Shown here in pieces: positions 50,827 through 56,485 of a stretch of DNA of 56,485 nt; position 1 is the first letter of the stretch; each line of letters opens with the position of its first letter. The DNA is from an uncultured Oscillospiraceae bacterium (GTDB lineage: Bacteria; Bacillota; Clostridia; Oscillospirales; Ruminococcaceae), in NCBI GenBank assembly GCA_949743955.1, contig CATJVQ010000041.1:1-56485 (forward strand). The letters are read 5' to 3'. The translations under genes were made by a program, and so were the position numbers. Under the pieces are notes generated by a model. That model was not told where the DNA came from. It did not search any database and saw only the letters and a list, made by a program, of their open reading frames with translations.

Positions 50827-50855
50827 TTGAACGCTACAGAAAGCTGTGCTATAAT
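50827..50855 (+). promoter_or_regulatory. Promoter of yajC
   Basis: TTGAAC (50827-50832), a 17-bp spacer and TATAAT (50850-50855), 47 bp before the ATG. Apart from the small-peptide locus, the 50488-50902 gap shows nothing else. Confidence 0.75.
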
Positions 50856-50902
50856 AGAACGGATCAACAGCCAAACGACTGAAATGCTTGGAGGAAAAAT
50901 CA

Positions 50903-51250
50903 ATGATGTATGGAACCTATTTGCTCGACGCCGCGCCTGCCTCGGACGCCGCAGCGGCCGGCGGCGGGCTGTACCTGTTAATGAACCTGCTGCCGCTGGT
51001 GCTGATTTTCGTGGTGTTCTATTTTCTGCTCATCCGGCCGCAGCGCAAGCGCGACAAGGAGATCCAAAAGATGCGCTCCTCGCTCGAGGTGGGCGATGAG
51101 GTGATCACGTCCGGCGGCATTATCGGGCGCGTGGTGAGCCTGCGCGAGGACACACTGGTCATTGAGACCGGGTCCGACCGCAGCAAAATCCGCATCCAGC
51201 GCTGGGCCGTGCAGTCCAACAACACGATTCACGACGATACACCCGCCTGA
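50903..51250 (+). CDS. yajC: Preprotein translocase subunit YajC
   Basis: A 115-residue single-pass membrane protein associated with SecDF. It has a short N-terminal segment, one transmembrane helix (LYLLMNLLPLVLIFVVFYFLL), the hallmark LIRPQRKRDKEIQKM, and GDEVITSGGIIGRVVSL. The ATG at 50903 (MMYGTYLL) follows GGAGGA; an in-frame TTG at 50888 is rejected. secD/secF are not in the window. Confidence 0.93.
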   Translation: MMYGTYLLDAAPASDAAAAGGGLYLLMNLLPLVLIFVVFYFLLIRPQRKRDKEIQKMRSSLEVGDEVITSGGIIGRVVSLREDTLVIETGSDRSKIRIQRWAVQSNNTIHDDTPA

Positions 51251-51269
51251 AAACGCATAGCGTGACCCT

Positions 51270-51317
51270 CTCCCGGCATACAATAGCGCTGGAGGAGGTG
51301 CTGTCTTATGCCGGGAG
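51270..51317 (+). promoter_or_regulatory. Start-codon-sequestering hairpin of the TIGR04086 gene
   Basis: CTCCCGGCATA (51270-51280) pairs perfectly with TATGCCGGGAG (51307-51317), which contains the ATG at 51308. The 26-nt loop holds the GGAGGAGG ribosome site and a possible inner AGCGC/GTGCT stem. Translation would need this structure to open. Confidence 0.65.
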
Positions 51318-51718
51318 CTTCCGGTTCGTCCGGTGTGCGCAGAGGAGCGGCCGCCTGTCTGAGTCCTGTCCTGTGGGGGCTGGCGGCGGCCTGTATCGTT
51401 TCGGCGGGACTTCTGTGCGCCCTTGCAGGACTGATGACGGCAAGGGATATCCCACCCCAGGCTGTTCCGTTCCTGTGCGTCGTCTGCGCGGCGGCAGGCT
51501 GCCTGTGCGGGGGGTGGATTTCTGCATGGCAGGCGCGTGAAAAGGGGCTCGTGATGGGGCTGGCGTGCGCGGGGAGTGCGTTTTTGGTGCTGCTCATTGT
51601 TGCGCTCTGCCGGGGGGAATCCCCTTCCGTGTTCGCCGCTGTCAAACTTTTCAGCATGCTGCTCGCGGGTGCTGTGGGCGGTGTTGCCGGTGTCAACCGC
51701 CGGGCGCGCCGCCATTAA
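51308..51718 (+). CDS. TIGR04086-type four-helix membrane protein
   Basis: A 136-residue integral membrane protein with four predicted helices (near residues 18-42, 50-72, 80-102 and 108-128) and a basic C-terminus, VNRRARRH. The pattern fits the TIGR04086 family seen between yajC and scfA in clostridia; that placement is from memory. The function is unknown. Its ATG is base-paired in a strong mRNA stem. Confidence 0.8.
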   Translation: MPGASGSSGVRRGAAACLSPVLWGLAAACIVSAGLLCALAGLMTARDIPPQAVPFLCVVCAAAGCLCGGWISAWQAREKGLVMGLACAGSAFLVLLIVALCRGESPSVFAAVKLFSMLLAGAVGGVAGVNRRARRH

Positions 51719-51743
51719 ATCCGCTTGCAATCAAAGCGGGTTT
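51717..51743 (+). terminator. Weak terminator-like hairpin after the TIGR04086 gene
   Basis: AAATCCGCTT pairs with AAGCGGGTTT (one wobble, 7-nt loop), with only TTT after it. It overlaps the -35 box of scfA, so it may permit read-through. Confidence 0.5.
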
Positions 51744-51753
51744 ATGTTAGACT
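51725..51753 (+). promoter_or_regulatory. Promoter of scfA
   Basis: TTGCAA (51725-51730), a 17-bp spacer and TAGACT (51748-51753), 48 bp before the scfA ATG. Confidence 0.65.
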
Positions 51754-51801
51754 AGGAGACAGAATCATTTTAGAATGACGGGAAAAAGGGAGATGTTTGT
51801 T

Positions 51802-51945
51802 ATGAAGCATGTAAAGACTCTCAACAGCAAGAACCTCAAGCAGAGCGCCGCGAAGGGCGGCTGCGGCGAGTGCCAGGCTTCCTGCCAGTCCGCCTGCAAA
51901 ACAAGCTGCACGGTTGCCAACCAGCAGTGTGAAAACGCGAAGTAA
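51802..51945 (+). CDS. scfA: Six-cysteine peptide SCIFF precursor
   Basis: A 47-residue ribosomal peptide: MKHVKTLNSKNLKQSAAKGG, then six cysteines at 21, 24, 28, 32, 36 and 43 (CGECQASCQSACKTSC and CENAK). It is the almost universally conserved SCIFF peptide of Clostridia. Its cysteine sulfur is joined to a threonine/other alpha-carbon by the maturase next door (thioether, sactionine-like); here Thr34 and Thr37 are nearby acceptor candidates. The biological role is unknown. GGGAG lies 9-10 nt before the ATG. Confidence 0.96.
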   Translation: MKHVKTLNSKNLKQSAAKGGCGECQASCQSACKTSCTVANQQCENAK

Positions 51946-51955
51946 GTTTCCTGTG

Positions 51956-51995
51956 CAAACCCCGTGTCCGCCGTCACGGCCGGCCGCGGGGTTTG
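51956..51995 (+). terminator. Hairpin after scfA (partial terminator)
   Basis: CAAACCCCG pairs with CGGGGTTTG around a GC-rich loop 10 bp after the scfA stop. It is followed only by TTCTAT, so it could reduce but not abolish transcription into scfB. Confidence 0.6.
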
Positions 51996-52022
51996 TTCTA
52001 TAGTCAAAGCAACTGAACTCTG

Positions 52023-52052
52023 CGGCAGGTTCTGCTACGGCAGAACCTGCCG
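52023..52052 (+). repeat. Perfect 13-bp hairpin between scfA and scfB
   Basis: CGGCAGGTTCTGC-tacg-GCAGAACCTGCCG. There is no T-run, so it is more likely an RNA-stability or processing element than a terminator. Confidence 0.7.
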
Positions 52053-52115
52053 TAACACCCGCGTGCTTTCTGCGCTCGGCGGTGTCCTGTATATTCACTG
52101 AGATTGGGGAACGTC

Positions 52116-53504
52116 ATGATAAATCAGAATCTGATCCATACTTTTACACAGAACGGCATCTCCATCGCGCTCGATGTCCACTCCGGCGCGGTGCATGTGC
52201 TCGATCCGCTTTCGCTCGCGCTTGTTGAGGCCATGGCGCGTTTGGACATGCCCCTCCCGCCCCAGTGCCCGGACTCACTCGCCCGGGAGCTTGGCTATCC
52301 GGAGGCGGACGTGCGCGAAGCGTGGGAGGAGCTCTATTCGCTCTATGAAGCGGGCACGCTCTTCAGCCCCGACGATTATGCCCCCTTCGCCTCGAAGATG
52401 GTTCCCTCCCCCGTCAAGGCGATGTGCCTGCACGTGGCGCACGACTGCAACCTGCGCTGCGCGTACTGCTTCGCCGGGACAGGCGCCTACCACGGCGGGC
52501 GCTCGGCCATGCCTATCGAGACAGGGAAGCGCGCTATCGACTATCTCATCCATCATTCGGCGGGGCGGCGCAATCTGGAGGTGGACTTCTTCGGCGGCGA
52601 GCCGCTGCTCGGCTTCCCGCTTGTCAGGGAGGTGGTCGCCTACGCGCGTTCGCTCGAAAAGGAGCACAATAAGCGCTTCCGCTTCACCATCACGACCAAC
52701 GGCGTCCTGCTCGACGATGAGAAAATCGACTTCATCAACCGCGAGATGCACAACGTTGTCCTTTCATTGGATGGGCGGCCCGAGGTGAACGACCGTGTCC
52801 GCCGCCGGGTGGACGGTTCCGGCTGCTACGCGGATGTTCTGCCCAAGTTCCAGAAGCTGGTTGAGCAGCGCAGAAAGAGTGAAAATCCGCAGTACTACGT
52901 GCGCGGTACGTTCACGCGCTACAACCTTGATTTTGCCGAGGACGTGCTGCACTTCTATCGGGCCGGGTTCGATCAGGTGTCGGTGGAGCCGGTCGTCGCC
53001 CCGGCGGACACCCCGTATTCCCTGACAGAGGAGCACCTGCCCGCTATCTACGCCGAATACGAGCGCCTGGCGAAGATCCTCTTAGACATCCGGGGGAAGG
53101 GGGAATGGCTCAACTTCTTCCACTTCATGGTGGACCTTGAGCAGGGGCCGTGTGCCATCAAGCGCCTGCGCGGATGCGGGTGCGGCAACGAGTATGTCGC
53201 CGTCACGCCGGACGGGGACGTCTACCCGTGCCACCAGTTCGTCGGGCTCGACGGGTGGAAGATGGGCAGCATCTGGGACCTCTCGCTCGACGAGACGAAA
53301 AAAGCGGATTTTGCACGCGCCACTGTCTACGATAAGCCGGAGTGCCAGAAATGCTGGGCCAAGTTTTACTGCTCCGGCGGCTGCAACGCCAACAACCTCC
53401 AGTATGGCGGAAGCATCCGCACACCGAACAGAATCTCGTGTGAACTGGAAAAAAAGCGCGTCGAGTGCGCCATCATGATCAAGGCTGCCGAAGCGCTGGT
53501 ATAA
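52116..53504 (+). CDS. scfB: SCIFF radical-SAM maturase (thioether cross-link forming)
   Basis: A 462-residue radical-SAM/SPASM enzyme that installs the thioether in ScfA. The N-terminal peptide-recognition (RRE-like) region (MINQNLIHTFTQNGISIALD) precedes the radical-SAM cluster CNLRCAYCFAGTGAYHG. The C-terminal SPASM domain supplies auxiliary-cluster cysteines (CAIKRLRGCGCG, GDVYPCHQFVG, CQKCWAKFYCSGGCNANN). The ATG at 52116 follows GGGGAA; an in-frame TTG at 52104 is unlikely. It follows scfA after two hairpins, so peptide and enzyme are probably made in unequal amounts. Confidence 0.95.
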   Translation: MINQNLIHTFTQNGISIALDVHSGAVHVLDPLSLALVEAMARLDMPLPPQCPDSLARELGYPEADVREAWEELYSLYEAGTLFSPDDYAPFASKMVPSPVKAMCLHVAHDCNLRCAYCFAGTGAYHGGRSAMPIETGKRAIDYLIHHSAGRRNLEVDFFGGEPLLGFPLVREVVAYARSLEKEHNKRFRFTITTNGVLLDDEKIDFINREMHNVVLSLDGRPEVNDRVRRRVDGSGCYADVLPKFQKLVEQRRKSENPQYYVRGTFTRYNLDFAEDVLHFYRAGFDQVSVEPVVAPADTPYSLTEEHLPAIYAEYERLAKILLDIRGKGEWLNFFHFMVDLEQGPCAIKRLRGCGCGNEYVAVTPDGDVYPCHQFVGLDGWKMGSIWDLSLDETKKADFARATVYDKPECQKCWAKFYCSGGCNANNLQYGGSIRTPNRISCELEKKRVECAIMIKAAEALV

Positions 53505-53565
53505 CAGGCCCATCCCGCTGCATAAATATCCTTATGAGAACCATAAGGAAGGGGCGGGAAGGAAA

Positions 53566-54174
53566 ATGCGGACAAGGGCCCTGGATTTCCGGCGGAGTCT
53601 GCCGCTGCTGTTTCTGGGAGGAATTTTCCTCGCTGGTGCGCTGTGCGGCTCGGCGCTGTATGACACGCTTAGCGAGGAGAGCGCCGGGACGCTTATGCTC
53701 TTACTCTCCGGCATGCCGGCTGGAGAAGCGTTTCACTTCTGGGGGTGCCTTGGAGCAGTCTTCCTCTCCAATTTCCTGATGCTGGCGCTGCTGTTCCTGT
53801 GCGGCTTCTGCGCCGTCAGCCAGCCGGTAATAGCGCTGCTGCCGTTTGTGAAGGGGCTGGGCTTCGGGCTGGTGGCCGCGGGGAGCGCGGTGCTCCTCTC
53901 CCCCTATTCCGCATTCTTCTGGCTCCGCTTTTTTCCGGGCGCGTTTTTCTCCACAGTGCTCCTGCTGCTGTGTGCACGCCGGTCGATGGAACTCTCGCTG
54001 TTCGTCTACCGGGCTGTATTCGGCCGCCGGGGAGGTTCCGGTTCGCCGGGGGAGGGGCGTTTCCTGCCCGCCGCATACACTGCGCACTACCTCTCGCTCA
54101 TGCTTCTGTGCGCGGGGGGCAGCCTGCTCTCCGCTGTGTTTGATCTCATTTACGAAGCGGTCTCCAGCGCCTGA
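53566..54174 (+). CDS. SpoIIM-like membrane protein
   Basis: A 202-residue protein with about five hydrophobic helices. Features such as SALYDTLSEESAGTL, LPFVKGLGFGLVAAG and repeated long leucine/phenylalanine stretches fit the stage II sporulation protein M/DUF95 group. In spore formers SpoIIM works with SpoIID and SpoIIP in engulfment, but no other sporulation gene is present here, so the role is inferred. The ATG at 53566 follows AAGGGGCGGGAAGGAA. Confidence 0.75.
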   Translation: MRTRALDFRRSLPLLFLGGIFLAGALCGSALYDTLSEESAGTLMLLLSGMPAGEAFHFWGCLGAVFLSNFLMLALLFLCGFCAVSQPVIALLPFVKGLGFGLVAAGSAVLLSPYSAFFWLRFFPGAFFSTVLLLLCARRSMELSLFVYRAVFGRRGGSGSPGEGRFLPAAYTAHYLSLMLLCAGGSLLSAVFDLIYEAVSSA

Positions 54175-54207
54175 CCGCTCTCGTTAAAGAAAGGAAGAAA
54201 CAAAAGA

Positions 54208-55065
54208 ATGGGACTGTTCACTCCAAATTATACCAAGGAAGGGCCCGGCGTAGAGAAAAACGCGCCGCAGAAAAAACGCTTTTTCGTCTTCTTTGAGATC
54301 TATTTCCGGAAGTTCTGGAAAATCTGCCAGCTTAATCTGCTGTACATCCTCTTTTTCCTGCCCGCCGCTGTGGGAGCCTACCACTTCCTCTCCGGCGGGA
54401 ACACCGTGCTTTCTGCGCTTCTTGCGCTCATCACGCTCATTCTCTATGGCCCCGCGACAGCGGGACTCTCCTATGTGCTGCGCAATTTCGCCCGGGAGGA
54501 GCATGCTTTCATCTGGTCCGACTTTATGGATAATCTCCGCTCCAACTTTAAGCAGTCGGCCATCTACGGCACGTGCTTTCTCATCATCGTCGTGATGATG
54601 TCCATCTCCACATTCTTCTATTACCGGGGCGCCGCCACCAACAAGTTCCTTCTCGCGCCGATGATCCTGTGTCTGGCGTGCCTCATCATCCTGTTCTTTA
54701 TGGACTTCTATATGTACACGATGATCGTCACCTTCCGCCTCACGTTGCGCCAGATGCTCAAGAACGCGTTCATCTTCTCCATCGTGGGGGTGTTCAGCAA
54801 TCTGCTGACTCTCTTCATCACCGGTGTCATCACGGCGCTGTGCGTTCTGTTCTTCCCGATTTCCCTGCTGCTGGTGATCCCCATCGTCCCTGCGACGACA
54901 CGCTTCATCATCGCCTTCAACACGTACCCGAAGATTCAGAAGTATATGATTGATCCCTACAACGCCGAGCACGGCGGTGACACGCCCGCAGAGGACGAGG
55001 ATGACCGCGTCTTTTCCGATGAGCGCCTCATCCCGCCCGCGGATGACGACAATGCAGCCGGCTGA
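54208..55065 (+). CDS. DUF624 (YesL-like) membrane protein
   Basis: A 285-residue multi-pass membrane protein. A cytoplasmic start leads to FFEIYFRKFWKICQLNLLYI, a signature of DUF624/YesL. About five helices follow, with GPATAGLSYVLRNFAREEHAF between them, and an acidic tail (AEDEDDRVFSDE) closes it. YesL relatives are linked to sugar transport operons in Bacillus, but the activity is unknown. AAAGAAAGGAAG precedes the ATG. Its end overlaps ispD by 14 bp. Confidence 0.85.
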   Translation: MGLFTPNYTKEGPGVEKNAPQKKRFFVFFEIYFRKFWKICQLNLLYILFFLPAAVGAYHFLSGGNTVLSALLALITLILYGPATAGLSYVLRNFAREEHAFIWSDFMDNLRSNFKQSAIYGTCFLIIVVMMSISTFFYYRGAATNKFLLAPMILCLACLIILFFMDFYMYTMIVTFRLTLRQMLKNAFIFSIVGVFSNLLTLFITGVITALCVLFFPISLLLVIPIVPATTRFIIAFNTYPKIQKYMIDPYNAEHGGDTPAEDEDDRVFSDERLIPPADDDNAAG

Positions 55066-55780
55066 GCGCCCGGAAAGGGGATGTGTCGGGGCGGTTATCG
55101 TCGCGGCCGGTTCCTCCTCGCGCATGGGTGGCGTGGATAAGCTGTTCCTCCGGCTGGACGGTGTGCCGGTGCTTGTGCGCGCGGTGCGCCCTTTCTGCGA
55201 GACGGATCTGGTCGGGGAAATCGTGATCGTCTGCCGGGAAAAGGATCTGGGGCTCCTGTGGGACTGGCAGCGGGAATACGCCCTCACCCGTGTCCGTGCG
55301 ATCGTCGTGGGCGGGGCAAGCCGCCAGGCGTCGGTATTCGCGGGGGTGCGCGCCCTCTCGGAGGGGTGCTCCCTCATCGCCATCCACGACGGTGCGCGTT
55401 GCTTTGTATCGCCAGCTGTCATTGGGGACGCGGCGCTCACAGCGCACCGGACACGCGCCGCCTGCGCAGGGGTCCCGATGCGCGACACCGTCAAGCGTGC
55501 GGGGGAGAGCGGCGTCATCTCTGCCACACTCCCGCGGGACGATCTCTTCCTCGCCCAGACGCCGCAGGTCTTCGAGCGTGCGCTCTATCTCGAGGCGATG
55601 GCGCAGGCGGAGGCGTCCGGTATGGATTATACTGACGACTGCCAGCTTGTCGAGGCGCTCGGCCAGCCTGTGACGCTCTCGAAGGGCAGCATCCTCAATT
55701 TTAAGCTCACAACCCCGGAGGACCTGTGCCTGGCGCAAGCCCTCGCGGCGGGAGAAATCCAGTGGGGGGATCCGGTATGA
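55052..55780 (+). CDS. ispD: 2-C-methyl-D-erythritol 4-phosphate cytidylyltransferase
   Basis: A 242-residue enzyme of the MEP isoprenoid pathway (CTP + MEP to CDP-ME). The CTP-binding loop is VIVAAGSSSRMGGVDKLFL, followed by VGGASRQASVFAGV, AIHDGARCFV and VPMRDTVKRA. The ATG at 55052 starts within the DUF624 gene and has only a weak site, so translation is probably coupled. Confidence 0.95.
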   Translation: MQPAERPERGCVGAVIVAAGSSSRMGGVDKLFLRLDGVPVLVRAVRPFCETDLVGEIVIVCREKDLGLLWDWQREYALTRVRAIVVGGASRQASVFAGVRALSEGCSLIAIHDGARCFVSPAVIGDAALTAHRTRAACAGVPMRDTVKRAGESGVISATLPRDDLFLAQTPQVFERALYLEAMAQAEASGMDYTDDCQLVEALGQPVTLSKGSILNFKLTTPEDLCLAQALAAGEIQWGDPV

Positions 55781-56247
55781 GAATAGGACATGGCTATGAT
55801 GTACACCGCCTAGTCCCCGGGCGGCGGCTGATGCTCGGGGGTGTGGAGGTGATGTCCCCGGTGGGCCTCCTCGGCCACTCCGACGCCGACGTCGTGCTGC
55901 ACGCTGTCATGGACGCCATCCTCGGCGCGATGGGAAAGGGCGATATCGGCCGCCACTTCCCCGACACCGATCCGCGATACAGCGGCATCGACAGTAAGGT
56001 ACTCCTTTCAAAGGTGCTCCAAATGATGGTTATCGACGGATACCGCCTGGGGAATCTCGATGTCACCATCATCGCGCAGAGGCCGCGGCTCGCGCCCGAT
56101 CTGCCGCGAATGAAGAACGTCATCGCGCACCTGCTCGCTTCCGGGGAGGAGCGTGTCAACATTAAGGCCACCACGGAAGAGGGCCTCGGTTTTACCGGCG
56201 CGGGAGATGGCATCGCCTGTCACGCTGTTGTGCTACTCGAGGACTGA
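55777..56247 (+). CDS. ispF: 2-C-methyl-D-erythritol 2,4-cyclodiphosphate synthase
   Basis: A 156-residue zinc enzyme two steps after IspD. It has the metal-binding GHGYDVHRLVPG, GLLGHSDADVVLHAVMDAIL, and the closing KATTEEGLGFTGAGDGIACH. The ATGA overlap with ispD and the GGGGGA site point to coupled expression. The intermediate kinase gene ispE is not in the window. Confidence 0.96.
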   Translation: MRIGHGYDVHRLVPGRRLMLGGVEVMSPVGLLGHSDADVVLHAVMDAILGAMGKGDIGRHFPDTDPRYSGIDSKVLLSKVLQMMVIDGYRLGNLDVTIIAQRPRLAPDLPRMKNVIAHLLASGEERVNIKATTEEGLGFTGAGDGIACHAVVLLED

Positions 56248-56485
56248 GTGAAAACACAGAACAAAGCGCCGCTGACTGTTGTCTGCGGCGCTTTGTTTGC
56301 TTTAATAAAAATACAGCATGCCGGAAAATTGGGGCGTTGACAGCCACATCCGCCGCTCGGCGGACACGCTCCCGCAGGAAGTACTTCCGCGCCTCCTCCA
56401 GTTCCCCCAGTGTACGCTCATACGCCTCCTCCCCCAGCGCCTTCTCCATCTCCGCTTCCCACCGCCGCAGCAGCTCCGCCACTCC
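56192..56485 (-). CDS. Partial reading frame at the window edge, unknown
   Basis: An open frame enters from the right edge on the minus strand. Its first 55 residues look protein-like (charged helix LLRRWEAEMEKALGEEAYER, then ELEEARKYFLRERVRR, RAADVAVNAPIFRHA). It then reads through the ispF terminator and into the end of ispF before meeting a stop at 56192, which is suspicious. The true end may be near 56300 in another frame, or the frame may be spurious. Confidence 0.3.
   Translation of the reverse strand, partial: GVAELLRRWEAEMEKALGEEAYERTLGELEEARKYFLRERVRRAADVAVNAPIFRHAVFLLKQTKRRRQQSAALCSVFSLSPRVAQQRDRRCHLPRR
56258..56300. terminator. Terminator after ispF
   Basis: ACAAAGCGCCGC (56261-56272) pairs perfectly with GCGGCGCTTTGT (56285-56296), followed by TTGCTTTAA. 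The flanking A-rich run would also work on the minus strand. Confidence 0.82.

Overview
This window looks like a chromosomal segment of a fairly GC-rich member of the Clostridia (Bacillota), most like the Oscillospiraceae/Ruminococcaceae. The reasons are an scfA/scfB pair (six-cysteine SCIFF peptide plus its radical-SAM maturase), a yicC-remA-gmk-rpoZ-coaBC-priA-def-fmt-rsmB-rlmN-prpC-prkC-rsgA gene order, a dgt-dnaG-rpoD cluster, a two-subunit PyrB/PyrI aspartate carbamoyltransferase, a long single-chain PurL, strong GGAGG ribosome sites and TTGACA/TATAAT-like promoters with 17-bp spacers. There is no rRNA, CRISPR array, prophage or insertion sequence. Most of the window is dense, ordinary core genome.

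Layout. 1-455 is an AT-rich gene-free stretch ending in a promoter for tRNA-Gly(CCC). 637-4081 (minus) holds pyrF with two TrkA/RCK proteins, and a lone sugar ABC ATPase. 4293-8019 holds a GH3 beta-xylosidase-like enzyme with rsuA, divergent from a TIM-barrel isomerase; the two promoters stand back to back. 8093-13753 (minus) has an Rrf2 regulator with a clear self-operator candidate, then dgt-dnaG-rpoD with a GH172 (DUF2961) gene appended. 13960-19574 has a small flavodoxin, cardiolipin synthase, a P-loop protein, pgi, a D,D-carboxypeptidase and an HPr-like protein lacking the usual phospho-histidine. 19805-26682 has mtaB, purL, a GNAT and a DUF362 ferredoxin. 26740-29855 (minus) is a lower-GC accessory patch: three secreted proteins of unknown function behind a sigma/anti-sigma pair that appears to be decaying. 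30015-30584 holds four tRNAs on the minus strand (His, Arg, Gly, Pro). 30882-33680 holds pyrBI facing a rubredoxin-flavodiiron operon. 33761-47731 (minus) is one about 14-kb growth and translation operon from yicC to rsgA. 48275-50487 is a Gfo/Idh/MocA oxidoreductase with tgt. 50903-56247 holds yajC, a TIGR04086 membrane protein, scfA-scfB, a SpoIIM-like protein, a DUF624 protein and ispD-ispF.

The best candidates for something undescribed lie in the gaps. Two intergenic regions (about 47895-48168 and 50524-50722) share one design: a minus-strand unit with a strong ribosome site and a tiny hydrophobic reading frame, facing a very short plus-strand transcription unit, with a GC-rich hairpin between them. 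This resembles a convergent type I toxin-antitoxin locus. In both, the best-placed start codon is out of frame with the hydrophobic frame. Other regulatory signals worth testing are an 11-bp stem that takes in the start codon of the TIGR04086 gene, perfect dyads over the -10 boxes of the Rrf2 and mtaB promoters, and strong hairpins between scfA and scfB.
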